Below, one piece after another: positions 1 to 9,395 of a stretch of 64,000 bases of DNA. The position numbers were made by a program, and so were the translations under genes. Positions within the stretch are counted from its first letter, which is position 1. Each line of letters opens with the position of its first letter. The stretch lies in NCBI RefSeq assembly GCF_014267345.1, contig NZ_JACMYD010000002.1, positions 216,610 to 280,609 on the forward strand, read 5' to 3'. A model generated the notes under the pieces. It was not told the DNA's origin. It did no database searches and saw only the letters and a program-made list of their open reading frames with translations. The stretch is from Corynebacterium sp. zg-331 (GTDB lineage: Bacteria > Actinomycetota > Actinomycetes > Mycobacteriales > Mycobacteriaceae).

Positions 1-12
1 GAGGCCCTTGCG

Positions 13-2328
13 GTGGGCACCCTGCTGGGCATCTCCCTGCTCATCGGCGTGCGGCTGCGCCTGGGGACCGCGGACAAGACCAGCCGATTCTATGGCTCCA
101 ACGCCACGGCGGCGCGTCTCATCGAAGCCGTGGTGGCCTTCGAGGCCCTAGGCATACTGCTGGTGAAGTCCGCCACGATCGCCACCTACGGCGGCGGCTC
201 CCCGTGGATGGACTTCCTCAGCTTCCGCATCGCGGCACTGCTTCCCGCCTTTCCCACGCTGGTCAGCGCCTTCGCCCTCGCCAAGCTCCTCGGCGGCATG
301 GTCTTTCTCATCGCGGTGGCCCTGCATCTGAATTGGGGCGTGGGCTGGCACCGCTTCCTCGCCTTTTTCACCATCTTCTTCCGCCGCGAGCGCCCTCTCG
401 GCCCGCTCAAGCCCCTTCACGGGGCCGACGGCCGCCCGCTGACCCTCGACAACGTCGAGGACGAGGATCAGGTGGGCGTCGGCACGCTGCCCCAGGCCCC
501 CTGGAAGATGCTGCTCGACGCCACCGCCTGCACCGAGTGCGGGCGCTGCCAAGAACTGTGCCCGGCCTGGAACACCGATAAACCGCTAAGCCCCAAGCTC
601 CTCATGACCTCGCTGCGGGACGTGGCGATGGACAACGAGACGTACCTGCGCGACCCCTCACTCTACCAGGCCGATTCCTCCGAATCCGGGGTGGACGTGC
701 TGAAACTCGTGGGGCAGAACCAGGCCATCGATCCCGACGTCCTGTGGAGCTGCACCAACTGCGGCGCCTGCGTGGAGCAATGCCCGGTGGACATCGAGCA
801 CATCGACCACATCGCGGATCTGCGCCGCTTCCAGGTGCTAGTCGATTCCGATTTCCCCTCAGAACTGGCCGGCATGTTTAAGAATCTAGAGGTCAAGGGC
901 AACCCCTGGGGTCGCAACTCCGCCGAACGGGCCGGCTGGGTGGAAGAAGTACGCCGCGACGGCATCGAGGTGCCCGTGGTGGGCGAGGACATCACGGACT
1001 TCTCCGATACCGAATATCTCTTCTGGGTGGGCTGCGCCGGCGCCTTCGACGAGGAGGGCAAAAAGACCACCCGGGCCGTGGTGGAATTGCTGCACACCGC
1101 AGGCGTGAAGTTCGCCGTGCTCTCCACCGGGGAAAACTGCACCGGCGATCCGGCTCGACGCGCGGGCAACGAATTTCTCTTCCAGATGCTGGCCACCGAT
1201 ACCATCGCCACGCTCAACGACACCTTTGCCGGAGTTCCCCAGGGGCAGCGCAAAATCATCACCACCTGCCCGCACTGCTTTAATACCCTGCGCAACGAAT
1301 ACCCCGACTTCGACGGGCATTACGACGTCTTCCACCACACCCAATTGCTCAACCGCCTGGTCCGCGACAAGCGCCTGACCCCGGTGCCGCGCGGCCCGCA
1401 CAATCGCAAGCCCATCACCTATCACGACCCCTGCTTCCTCGGCCGCCACAACAAGGTCTTCGACCCTCCCCGCGCGCTCCTCGGGGCCACCGGAATGGAG
1501 CTGCGCGAGATGGATCGCAACCGCAACGAGGCCTTCTGCTGCGGCGCCGGCGGCGCCCGCATGTTCATGGAGGAAAAGCTCGGCACCCGCATCAACGAGT
1601 TCCGCACCCGGCAGGCCCTCGACACCGGGGCCGAGGAGATCGCCGTGGGCTGCCCCTTCTGCAACACAATGATGTCCGGCGGGGTCAAGGCGCTTAGCCC
1701 TGAGAAAACCGAAGCACCGGTGGTGCGCGACGTCGCGCGGATGCTGCGCGACTCCATCCTGGTAGAGGGCCGCCTCCCGGCCCCGCGCAAGCGCGCCTTC
1801 CTCGACGATCCCCTCCGCACCCCCCTGCCGATTGCCTCGACCACGACGACGCCGGCCACACAGGCCACACCGCCCGCCGCTGCTCCCGCCACCCCGGCGA
1901 CACCCACCCCGGGCACCACAGGGGTGCCCGCCCCCGGCGCGGCACACCCCATCAAGCCCCCGGCCCCCGGCGGCGGGATCCCCCGTCCCGCACCCACCCC
2001 ATCGGTCACCCCACCGCCCCAGACGCCCAAGTCGGGCGGGGCCGTGCCAGTTCCCAGCGCCGCAGCGCCGAAGCCCCCTACCGTTCCCGCACCGGGGGCC
2101 ACGCCACCGGGAGGCTCCACGCCGACGCCGCCTCGGCCCGGCAGCGCGGTACCCGCTCCCGGCGGGGTAACCCCAACACCAGGCAATGCGGCGCCCAAGT
2201 CCGGCGGTGTTCCGGCCCCGGGCGGCGCCCCGGCACGTCCCGGTGCCGCCGCGCCAGGTGCAGTGCCCCGCCCCGGCACGGCCGTGCCGAAACCGGGCGG
2301 GGCCGTGCCGCCCCCGCCGGGTGCCTAA
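13..2328 (+). CDS. Fe-S-binding heterodisulfide-reductase-like oxidoreductase (5' partial)
   Basis: Membrane-anchored iron-sulfur oxidoreductase of the GlpC/HdrD type, resembling Rv0338c and its corynebacterial homologues. The visible N-terminus holds hydrophobic segments up to about residue 120. Two ferredoxin-like 4Fe-4S motifs follow (CTECGRCQELCP near residue 172 and CTNCGACVEQCP near 247), then two cysteine-rich CCG domains (TCPHCF, DPCFLGRHN, CCGAGGARMF, GCPFCN). Residues from about 600 to 771 form a low-complexity Pro/Ala/Gly/Thr tail. The reading frame is open from the window edge, so GTG 13 is only the first start codon visible and the true start is probably upstream. The family is thought to pass electrons between quinones and soluble carriers, but the substrate is unknown. 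Confidence 0.85.
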   Translation: MGTLLGISLLIGVRLRLGTADKTSRFYGSNATAARLIEAVVAFEALGILLVKSATIATYGGGSPWMDFLSFRIAALLPAFPTLVSAFALAKLLGGMVFLIAVALHLNWGVGWHRFLAFFTIFFRRERPLGPLKPLHGADGRPLTLDNVEDEDQVGVGTLPQAPWKMLLDATACTECGRCQELCPAWNTDKPLSPKLLMTSLRDVAMDNETYLRDPSLYQADSSESGVDVLKLVGQNQAIDPDVLWSCTNCGACVEQCPVDIEHIDHIADLRRFQVLVDSDFPSELAGMFKNLEVKGNPWGRNSAERAGWVEEVRRDGIEVPVVGEDITDFSDTEYLFWVGCAGAFDEEGKKTTRAVVELLHTAGVKFAVLSTGENCTGDPARRAGNEFLFQMLATDTIATLNDTFAGVPQGQRKIITTCPHCFNTLRNEYPDFDGHYDVFHHTQLLNRLVRDKRLTPVPRGPHNRKPITYHDPCFLGRHNKVFDPPRALLGATGMELREMDRNRNEAFCCGAGGARMFMEEKLGTRINEFRTRQALDTGAEEIAVGCPFCNTMMSGGVKALSPEKTEAPVVRDVARMLRDSILVEGRLPAPRKRAFLDDPLRTPLPIASTTTTPATQATPPAAAPATPATPTPGTTGVPAPGAAHPIKPPAPGGGIPRPAPTPSVTPPPQTPKSGGAVPVPSAAAPKPPTVPAPGATPPGGSTPTPPRPGSAVPAPGGVTPTPGNAAPKSGGVPAPGGAPARPGAAAPGAVPRPGTAVPKPGGAVPPPPGA

Positions 2329-2369
2329 CGCTCCGCGACCGATACCCGCGCTGCGCTAGGATAAACGCC

Positions 2370-2927
2370 ATGAGTGATCGTATTCGTCTCAGCGATGAGG
2401 AACGTACCCAGGCCATGTCCCACCTGGGTACCGCCTTTTCCCAGGGGCGCCTGAGCATAGACGAATACGACGCACGCTGCCAGGCCGCCGTCCGGGCTCA
2501 GTACCGCTACGAGCTCGATGCGCTCTTGAGCGATCTACCTGCGCCGCTTCCCCAACGCGCAGATCGGCCGGTGGAGGTCTACACCGCCGAGGAGATCGAG
2601 GCTGCCCGGCGGCAATCCCGTTATCCGCGCGCGGGCATTCTGGCGCTGACCTCGATCCTTGCCCTGTGCCTCTTCTCGATCGACGAGAACGCAGAGTTCT
2701 TCCTCCTCATCCCCCTGGTATTTGTGCTGCTCTACGTGCTCAAGATCGGCCCGGCGTCATGGCACGTTCCCAGCCAGCGAGCCCTGCATCGGCAGCGCCT
2801 CCAGGCGATCAAGGAGGCGGAGCGCCAGCGTTCCCTTGAGCGCAAGGCGCAACGCCTGGAGATCCGGCATGAGCTCAAGAGCAGCGCCTACGGCTTTGCC
2901 CGCAACGCCCTGCAACGGCGGCGCTAA
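2370..2927 (+). CDS. DUF1707 (SHOCT-like) membrane protein
   Basis: 185 aa. The N-terminal 55 residues match the DUF1707 pattern common in actinobacteria (IRLSDEERTQAMSHLGTAF, then GRLSIDEYDARC and a DALLSDLP end). Two hydrophobic segments near residues 92-130 follow, then a basic, probably coiled tail (repeated E/R/K from about 140). The function of DUF1707 is not known; it is a short helical domain often joined to membrane anchors. TAGGAT at 2357-2362 lies 7 nt before the ATG and no ribosome binding site is visible, so the mRNA is probably leaderless. Confidence 0.85.
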   Translation: MSDRIRLSDEERTQAMSHLGTAFSQGRLSIDEYDARCQAAVRAQYRYELDALLSDLPAPLPQRADRPVEVYTAEEIEAARRQSRYPRAGILALTSILALCLFSIDENAEFFLLIPLVFVLLYVLKIGPASWHVPSQRALHRQRLQAIKEAERQRSLERKAQRLEIRHELKSSAYGFARNALQRRR

Positions 2928-2992
2928 GCGTTTCTCTCACACCCAAGGAACACGAAACACCCCGGGATCGTCGCGCCAAACCATACGGCTTG

Positions 2993-3023
2993 AACAGGCT
3001 TTTTACACTCGTAGTGACAATCT
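2993..3023 (+). repeat. Left copy of a direct repeat flanking the AlbA_2 pseudogene
   Basis: A 15-nt block (AACAGGCTTTTTACA, 2993-3007) runs into a 19-nt block (ACACTCGTAGTGACAATCT, 3005-3023); the two overlap in ACA. Both blocks recur identically at 4769-4783 and 4803-4821 in the same orientation, where about 20 extra bases separate them. The left copy could be a deletion between the short ACA repeats. Confidence 0.8.
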
Positions 3024-3028
3024 GACAC

Positions 3029-4716
3029 TTACTGTCGCCATTTCTGGGCCCGCCACATCGCGGGTCTTGCGCCATCGGTCACCACCCGGCCAGCGTCTTT
3101 GAGCTGACGCAAACCGTACCGCACCTGCCGATCGCTAAGCCCGGTGGCCTCCACCAGCTCGGCGACGGTGAGCGCACCCCCAACCCCAGCGCATCCAGAA
3201 TCCTGTCGGAATGAATCGTTGCCTCTGCCGCCTTTTCTCCCCTTGCTGCGCCAGGAAATACATCGTGCTTCTGCCCATTCCATCGATAGCCACCAGGCCT
3301 CGGGACACAAGGTCTTGCAGCATGGCCCGGGCCTCGACCGAGTCGAGGCCTAGCCGTCTGCGCGCATCGGAGTTCGACCATGATTCTCCGGCCCGCATCG
3401 CCAACAGCACAGATCTCTGCTCACGACTTAGCGGCGTCCCGTCGGCCATCTCCTCCAACCAATCCAGATCTTCCTCACGCACCAGGGAATCCTGGGAAAT
3501 AATTGCGGCAAAAGAAACCCCCTTGTCGTGAAAAATCGGCGGGCGCAGTTCCGCCTGTGCCAGGGTGGTGCGAACCCATCGAATGCCGCCGCCTTCCCCC
3601 TCGATAAGACGAGAACCATCGGGGAAACGATACTTGCGCAAAACCGATACACGTGTTCATTGACCGGCCTGCGCGCGTCTTGCTGACCAAGTTGATCCGT
3701 GGTGATCCCACGCAGACCACCCGGATTCGTCACGATAAGCCTGCGATTATTCAATCGAATATTAGCGCTTTCCCCTAGTCAGCACAGAGAGATCCCGGTG
3801 TACCAAGGCATTGGCAATAATTTCTCGAACGGCCACGGCGGGCAGGCCGGGAACATCAACGGCGTGTCCGTTCCTCCGATAGGCGATGTCTGCCGAGATG
3901 TTCCGCGCGGCCCAGTCCATCAGATCCCTAAACATCTCCGGTACCGGCCCTCTGCAAAAACAGGTCTCGGTTGCGCACGCCCCCTCACCGTCCAGCTGCA
4001 CTGCGGCCGAGGCTCCCCAGGACGGTGCGAAGCGCTGCGGATAAGAACCAAGGGCGTAGAGCCCGGCCACGGTCGCCTGCCCCTGGGCATCCAATGCTCC
4101 CAGATCATAGAGAACGGCCTCATCGCTGTGGCCCCGATAGCGGTACGTGCCGCGCCGAGTATTCTCGATGAGCGAGGCAACGATATCGCTATCGAAATCA
4201 GCACGGGAACTCCCCGTCACGGAAATAGCATCGGGGGCCAACCACCCCGGATCGTCGAGGGCACTGTGCCTTTTCCGATCAGCGATCATCTGCAATTCCA
4301 CATCGGACATGCGGTAATCACCGTCGAATTGACGCAAATATGCCACCCCCTCGTACAGGCAGGGCTTGTCCGGCAGGGGCAACCCCGCGACTTCACACAA
4401 CACGAGGTTGCGTCCCTCGTATTGCACTATCTCCACATCCACGGTGACGCTGGGGGATAGGGCATCCGAGCGCGCCTGGCTCACCACCCCCTGCGCGATT
4501 TTTCCCGGCTCATCAAGACCCACCACGGCAAAACCATCCGCCGCGTCAAGCCCAATAATGATCAACCCGCCATCGGGCATATTACCGAAGGCGCTCAGGG
4601 TCTCCCAGGGCGGGCACTCCCCCTGTGCCCCGCTTGACCTCCACGGACGTCATGTCTTCTCCCCCGCGCCGCATCTCAGAAATCACCGCAGTCAGTGCCG
4701 CCGAAGTCCAGTTCAT
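3029..4716 (-). pseudogene. AlbA_2 (Schlafen-like) / RecG-C-terminus-like ATP-binding HTH protein, multiply frameshifted
   Basis: Read from 4716 downward, the conserved order of an AlbA_2 domain protein is present but split over reading frames. An N-terminus (MNWTSAALTAV... EVKRGTGGVPAL) shifts frame near 4606, where a T seems lost from the usual PALWETLSAF. The main AlbA_2 and linker part (ETLSAFGNMPDGGLIIIG to VHRDLSVLTRG) is open from 4605 to 3762. A shift near 3778 follows, next to a short G run, leading to the GESANIRL...VTNPGGL motif. Another shift lies near 3645 (RKYRFPDGSRLIEGEGGGI), then shifts near 3235 and 3190 lead to a winged-helix end (LTVAELVEATGLSDRQVRYG). At least five lesions mean no full product. 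Intact relatives are ATP-binding transcription regulators or defence-type proteins. Confidence 0.85.
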
Positions 4717-4730
4717 GACCACCATACCAC

Positions 4731-4851
4731 GATTGTCACTCCATCACACCATCAATATATGCGCTTTAAACAGGCTTTTTACAAAATTATTGACGCTTGA
4801 TGACACTCGTAGTGACAATCTAACACCGCCTTTGTCTCCGCGATTGTCACT
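4731..4851. promoter_or_regulatory. Intergenic region with three AGTGACAATC / GATTGTCACT motifs
   Basis: GATTGTCACT occurs at 4731-4740 and 4842-4851, and its exact reverse complement AGTGACAATC at 4811-4820; a fourth copy lies at 3013-3022 beyond the far end of the pseudogene. The copies at 4811 and 4842 form an inverted pair spaced by 21 nt between the pseudogene's upstream region and the alaT start. The arrangement looks like operators, perhaps for the lost AlbA_2/HTH protein. This is inference from repetition and position. Confidence 0.5.
4769..4821 (+). repeat. Right copy of the direct repeat flanking the AlbA_2 pseudogene
   Basis: Same two blocks as at 2993-3023, here at 4769-4783 and 4803-4821 and separated by 19 nt that include TTATTGACGCTTG. 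The copies bracket about 1.75 kb containing only the pseudogene, which suggests arrival as a unit or duplication of the old alaT upstream region. Confidence 0.8.
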
Positions 4852-4885
4852 AACCCCACACCCGGGACGCTCTAGGATGGTTCTC

Positions 4886-6139
4886 ATGAACGACACCCCT
4901 TCCCCCCAGCGTCCGCGCCGACGCCGCGAGTTCGATCAGTCGGAGAAGATGAAGAATGTTCTCTACGAGATCCGCGGACCCGTCGCCGCCGAGGCCGAGA
5001 GAATGGAGCTCGACGGCCACCGCATCCTCAAGCTCAACACCGGCAACCCGGCGATTTTCGGCTTCGACGCCCCGGACGTCATCATGCGCGACATGATCGC
5101 CGCCCTCCCCACCTCGCAGGGCTATTCCACCTCCAAGGGCATCATCTCGGCGCGGCGCGCCATCGTCACCCGCTACGAGCTCATCGACGGCTTCCCCTCC
5201 TTCGACGTCAACGACGTGTTCCTGGGCAACGGCGTCTCCGAGCTCATCACCATGACCACCCAGGCCCTGCTCAACGACGGCGACGAGGTGCTCATCCCCG
5301 CCCCGGATTACCCGCTGTGGACCGCCGCGACGTCGCTCGCCGGCGGCACCCCGGTGCACTACCTGTGCGACGAGGAGGATAACTGGAACCCCTCCCTGGA
5401 GGACATTCGCGCCAAGGTTACGGAAAAGACCAAGGCGATCGTGGTGATTAACCCCAATAATCCCACCGGCGCGGTGTACTCCCGCGAGATCCTCCAGGGG
5501 ATCGTGGACATTGCCCGCGAGCACGGCCTGCTCATCCTGGCCGACGAGATCTACGACCGCATTCTTTACGACGACGCCCAGCACGTCTCGATCGCTGGGC
5601 TCGCCCCCGACCTGCTCACCATCACCTTCAACGGACTATCCAAGGCCTACCGTGTGGCGGGCTACCGCGCGGGGTGGATGGTCCTTACCGGGCCGAAGAA
5701 CCACGCGCGCGGGTTCATCGAGGGCCTCGAACTACTCGCCGGCACCCGACTCTGCCCGAACGTGCCCGCCCAGCACGCCATCCAGGTGGCCTTGGGCGGG
5801 CGGCAATCCATCTACGACCTCACCGGGGCGCACGGCCGCCTGCTGCGCCAGCGCAACGCGGCCTACGAGAAGCTCAACGCCATCCCCGGCGTCAGCTGCG
5901 TCAAGCCCATGGGCGCGCTCTACGCCTTCCCCCGGCTCGACCCCAACGTGCACGAGATCCACGATGACGCCCAGCTCATGCTGGACCTGCTGCGTCGGGA
6001 AAAGATCCTCATGGTGCACGGCACCGGCTTCAACTGGCCCACCCCGGATCACTTCCGCGTGGTCACCCTCCCCTGGGCCTCGGAGCTGGAGGACGCCCTC
6101 GAGCGGCTGGGGAACTTCCTGAGCAGCTACAAGCAGTAG
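4886..6139 (+). CDS. alaT: Alanine/valine aminotransferase (AlaT-type, class I/II)
   Basis: 417-aa PLP-dependent fold-type I aminotransferase. Visible features are the NPNNPTGAVY motif, LADEIYDRILYD, the PLP-lysine motif NGLSKAYRVAGYRAGWM and the C-terminal FRVVTLPW arginine region. It closely resembles corynebacterial AlaT, which makes alanine from pyruvate with glutamate and has a side activity in valine synthesis. The frame is open far upstream, but the homologous part starts with MNDTPSPQRP. TAGGAT at 4873-4878 lies 7 nt before ATG 4886, which fits a leaderless start. The preceding in-frame ATG (4877) overlaps that element. The neighbouring Fe-S oxidoreductase is also upstream of alaT in C. 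glutamicum, as I recall. Confidence 0.9.
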   Translation: MNDTPSPQRPRRRREFDQSEKMKNVLYEIRGPVAAEAERMELDGHRILKLNTGNPAIFGFDAPDVIMRDMIAALPTSQGYSTSKGIISARRAIVTRYELIDGFPSFDVNDVFLGNGVSELITMTTQALLNDGDEVLIPAPDYPLWTAATSLAGGTPVHYLCDEEDNWNPSLEDIRAKVTEKTKAIVVINPNNPTGAVYSREILQGIVDIAREHGLLILADEIYDRILYDDAQHVSIAGLAPDLLTITFNGLSKAYRVAGYRAGWMVLTGPKNHARGFIEGLELLAGTRLCPNVPAQHAIQVALGGRQSIYDLTGAHGRLLRQRNAAYEKLNAIPGVSCVKPMGALYAFPRLDPNVHEIHDDAQLMLDLLRREKILMVHGTGFNWPTPDHFRVVTLPWASELEDALERLGNFLSSYKQ

Positions 6140-6170
6140 GCCCGCGCCCGGTGCCCAATGGACGTTGTTG

Positions 6171-6192
6171 CAAAGTTGTTGTCGAAACTTTG
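6171..6192. promoter_or_regulatory. Inverted repeat CAAAGTT-N8-AACTTTG in the alaT-yibE gap
   Basis: Perfect 7-bp arms around an 8-nt spacer, 31 bp after the alaT stop, with no T run. It could be an operator for the gene starting at 6396 or a weak alaT 3' structure. The 256-nt gap shows nothing else except a possible -10 (TAGGCTACTAT, about 6310-6320). Confidence 0.3.
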
Positions 6193-6395
6193 AAAGAACT
6201 TCTTCCCGGCCTCAACCCACGCGACAAGGCATCACCGCTGCTCAGCATCCCAAAAACCGGTAAAAACATGTTTCGACAAGTATCGACGCACTACCTCACG
6301 CCCCACCCGTAGGCTACTATTCCCCACTATCAGGAACAGCTTTCATTACCGGGCGCGTCTCCTTCCGTGCCCCGCAACCCCCCAAGGAGCACCCA

Positions 6396-7619
6396 TTGAG
6401 TCGTCACCGCGCCACACACAGCGCGCTTTCCCTCCCCCGCCTGGCGCTTCTTCTGGGCATCGTCCTGACCGGGCTGACCTCCGCGATCGCCGTGGCCCTG
6501 AACTGGCCGGGGCCGAACGAGACCCACCTCTCCGAGAGTTTCGGTTCCTCCTCCTTCAACCGCACCCTGGTGGAGGGCACCGTCACGCTCGTCGATGGCA
6601 ACGCGTGTAACTCGCCGTCGGTGGGCACCGTCTTTGACGGTGCCCCGATCACCCCCCTGGAAGCCTCCACCCAGGGCTGCCGCCGCGCACTCGTCGAGAT
6701 CACCTCCGGCGAGTTCGCGGGCAAGCGCACCATGCTCGCCACCTACGGCACCCCGGGCGAACCCGAGTTCGCGGAGGGCGAGCGGATTCGCCTCGCCGAG
6801 ACCCACGCCGAGGACGGGGGCGTGCGCATGGCCTTTGCCGACTATCAGCGCGACACCCCGCTGCTCGTCTGGGGCGTGCTCATCGTCCTCGCCCTCATCG
6901 CCTTCGCCGGGTGGCGGGGCCTGCGCGCCCTGATCGGTCTGGCCGTCACCCTCGCCATGATCGGCTTCTTCCTGCTCCCCGCGCTGGCCTCCGGGCGCGA
7001 CTCCGCGCTGCTCGCAGTGGTGACCGGGGCGCTGGTACTCCTGGTGGTGGTGCCCCTGGTCCACGGGCTGAACTGGAAATCCGCCGCGGCGCTGGGCGGC
7101 ACGCTGCTCGCCCTCCTCGCCGCGGCGGGACTGACCTCCATCGGGCTACGCACCACGGGAGTGCGCGGCCTCGGCTCGGAGGAAAACCTCACGATCCTGC
7201 TCTATCTCCCCGAGCTCTCCGTGCTGGGGCTGCTCGCCGCGGGCTTCATCATCGGCACCCTGGGGGTGCTCAACGACGTCACCATCGCCCAGGCCTCCAC
7301 CATCAACGAGCTCTCCGCGCTCGACCCCACGGCCAGCCCCTGGCGGCTTTTCCTGGGCGCGATGAAGGTGGGCCAGGATCACATCGCCTCGGTGGTCTAC
7401 ACCCTGGTGCTCAGCTACACGGGCGCGGCCCTCCCCCTGCTCCTACTCATCTCCGTGGCGCAGCGCCCCCTGGGGGAGACCCTCAGCAGCGACGTGGTGG
7501 CAACCGAGCTGCTGCGCTCCGGGATCGGCGGGCTCGCCCTGATCCTCGCCGTGCCGCTGACCACCCTCATCGCGGCCTGGACGGTACCGGAACGGACCGC
7601 CGTTTCCTCGGCGGAATAG
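6396..7619 (+). CDS. YibE/F family membrane protein
   Basis: 407 aa. An N-terminal membrane anchor (about residues 12-35) is followed by an extracytoplasmic domain with two cysteines (near residues 69 and 89), then about seven hydrophobic helices from residue 150 on. The YibE/F signature includes LGVLNDVTIAQASTI and GAMKVGQDHIASVVYT. The role of the family is unknown, although it is widespread and resembles transporters. The start codon is TTG: AAGGAG (6383-6388) sits 7 nt upstream, no better start is nearby, and the next codons give a normal signal-anchor. A strong terminator follows at once. Confidence 0.85.
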   Translation: MSRHRATHSALSLPRLALLLGIVLTGLTSAIAVALNWPGPNETHLSESFGSSSFNRTLVEGTVTLVDGNACNSPSVGTVFDGAPITPLEASTQGCRRALVEITSGEFAGKRTMLATYGTPGEPEFAEGERIRLAETHAEDGGVRMAFADYQRDTPLLVWGVLIVLALIAFAGWRGLRALIGLAVTLAMIGFFLLPALASGRDSALLAVVTGALVLLVVVPLVHGLNWKSAAALGGTLLALLAAAGLTSIGLRTTGVRGLGSEENLTILLYLPELSVLGLLAAGFIIGTLGVLNDVTIAQASTINELSALDPTASPWRLFLGAMKVGQDHIASVVYTLVLSYTGAALPLLLLISVAQRPLGETLSSDVVATELLRSGIGGLALILAVPLTTLIAAWTVPERTAVSSAE

Positions 7620-7621
7620 CA

Positions 7622-7663
7622 AAAACCGAGTGCCCCGTCTCCGGTGGCACTCGGTTTTTTGCA
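7622..7663. terminator. Rho-independent terminator, probably bidirectional
   Basis: The arms AAACCGAGTGCC and GGCACTCGGTTT form a near-perfect stem around a short loop, followed by a T run on the plus strand and preceded by an A run. It ends the YibE/F gene and can serve the acyl-CoA synthetase, which converges on it and stops at 7672. Confidence 0.9.
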
Positions 7664-7671
7664 GTAGCGCG

Positions 7672-9357
7672 CTAGGCCGTGGAGTGATCCGGCAGCTCGG
7701 GGCGGATCACCTTGCCCATCGGGTTGCGCGGGAAGTCCTTCATGAAGAACACATCGCGGGGCGCGTGAGCGGCGGAAAGCTCATCCACGATAATCCGGCG
7801 CACCTCCTCCTCGGTCAGGTCCTCGGCGGACACGCCCTCGGCACGGATGATGTAGGCGCGCAGGGCCTGGCCGAACTCCGCGTCCTTCACGCCATGCACG
7901 TGAGCATCCTCCACTCGGGGATCGCGGATGAGCAGATCTTCCAGCTCGGAGGGGAAGATCTTTTCTCCAAACTGGGTAATCACCAGGTCATCCGCGCGGC
8001 CGAGCACGTAGAGACGATCGCCCTTCTTGTAGCCTCGGTCGCCCATGCGCAGCAGCTTGTTGACCACGCGCACCGGCACGTCCGGATCGGTGTAGCCCAC
8101 GAACATGTCGTAGCAGCCCACGTAGATTTCGCCGATCTCGCCGTCGGGAACAAGATTGCCCTCGTCATCGCGGATCTCCACCACGGAGCCGGGATAGATG
8201 CGGCCAGTCAGGGAGTGATCGGCCGCCAGGAGATCCGGCGGGGAAAGCGCCAGGCCGGCCGTTTCCGTGGAGCCGTAGGTGTTACACAGGATCGGACCGA
8301 ACATATCCACCACGCGGGTGACCTCGTAGTCCGTCAGCGGGCTTCCGGAGGAGCAGATGAACTCCAGGCCGTCCACGTGGGTGACGCCGCGGTCATCCAG
8401 TTCGGCAATGGTGGAGCGCAGCCGCGAGGCGGCCGAAATCCAGGCCGTGACCTTGTACTTGTCAAAGATCTTCAGCGTCTCATCCACGTTAAAGTGACGC
8501 TGCGTGATGATCGTGGAGCCGGTGAGGATGGCGATGAGCATATTCGCCCACCCGTAGAAGTGGAACAACACGCCGTGCAGCATGACCACCAGGTTCTGGC
8601 GCCACGGGATGGCGGCAAAGGCCGGGCCGATGCCCTGCGGAGACAGCAGCTGACGGCGGATCACGCCCTTGGGCATGCCCGTGGTGCCGGAGGTCATCAC
8701 TACGTGCACGGACTTGGTGGGCTTTTGCGGGAGGCGATCCTCATTAACCAGCAGCTTCGTGTCGTCGATGATGCCCTTGAGGGTCGGCAGGCCATCTGGG
8801 GCGGTGTCATCCACGTGGCCGATGATGATGTTGAACTTTTCCTTGGTCTCCGGCAGGAGGCGGTCATAAAACTCCTGATCCACGATGAAGGCATCGATCT
8901 CGTGGAACTCCAGAACCTTGTGGATCTGAGTGCCGGAGCTATTCGCATTGACCATGAAGATGTGGTAGCCCAGCAGCTGGCGCGCACACAGCGGGAAGAT
9001 GGCGGCGCGGCCGTTGAGCGCCATGACGGCCACGTTATCGCCGTCCTTCACTCCATAATCCATGAGGCCGTGGGCGAGTCGATACACGCGGTCGAAGAAC
9101 TCCGCGTAAGTCAGCTCGCCCTCGTCATCCACCAGCCCCAAGCGCTCGGGGTGGTTCTGCGCGGTGATCGCTAGCGTGCCGCCTTCAAGGCTGCCCCAGC
9201 GCTTGCGCAGGCCGATCTGCTTGCCGAGCTCCGAGAGCTTCGGGGTTTCGAGGATCTTGCGATCCTTCATCGTCTTAAGGAAGAAGAAAAACTGCTTCAG
9301 CACCTCTTTTTGGGACACACCGTGCGTGCCCTCCGGGGTGAGCGTATACCGTGACAT
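7672..9357 (-). CDS. Fatty-acyl-CoA / fatty-acyl-AMP synthetase
   Basis: 561-aa ANL-superfamily adenylating enzyme. The phosphate-binding motif is MTSGTTGMPKGV. A second motif NTYGSTETAG, the VLGRADDLVI hinge and the C-terminal catalytic lysine context PRNPMGKVIR are all present, so it should ligate a carboxylic (fatty) acid to CoA through an acyl-AMP. ATG 9357 was chosen over the in-frame ATG at 9384 because GGAG lies about 10 nt before it. It lies downstream of the P450-reductase gene on the same strand and has its own candidate promoter with a palindrome in the gap. The chain length of the substrate cannot be read from the sequence. Confidence 0.88.
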   Translation of the reverse strand: MSRYTLTPEGTHGVSQKEVLKQFFFFLKTMKDRKILETPKLSELGKQIGLRKRWGSLEGGTLAITAQNHPERLGLVDDEGELTYAEFFDRVYRLAHGLMDYGVKDGDNVAVMALNGRAAIFPLCARQLLGYHIFMVNANSSGTQIHKVLEFHEIDAFIVDQEFYDRLLPETKEKFNIIIGHVDDTAPDGLPTLKGIIDDTKLLVNEDRLPQKPTKSVHVVMTSGTTGMPKGVIRRQLLSPQGIGPAFAAIPWRQNLVVMLHGVLFHFYGWANMLIAILTGSTIITQRHFNVDETLKIFDKYKVTAWISAASRLRSTIAELDDRGVTHVDGLEFICSSGSPLTDYEVTRVVDMFGPILCNTYGSTETAGLALSPPDLLAADHSLTGRIYPGSVVEIRDDEGNLVPDGEIGEIYVGCYDMFVGYTDPDVPVRVVNKLLRMGDRGYKKGDRLYVLGRADDLVITQFGEKIFPSELEDLLIRDPRVEDAHVHGVKDAEFGQALRAYIIRAEGVSAEDLTEEEVRRIIVDELSAAHAPRDVFFMKDFPRNPMGKVIRPELPDHSTA

Positions 9358-9395
9358 TTTCAGTACTCCATCTCTTTTTTCCATCCAAAACTATC

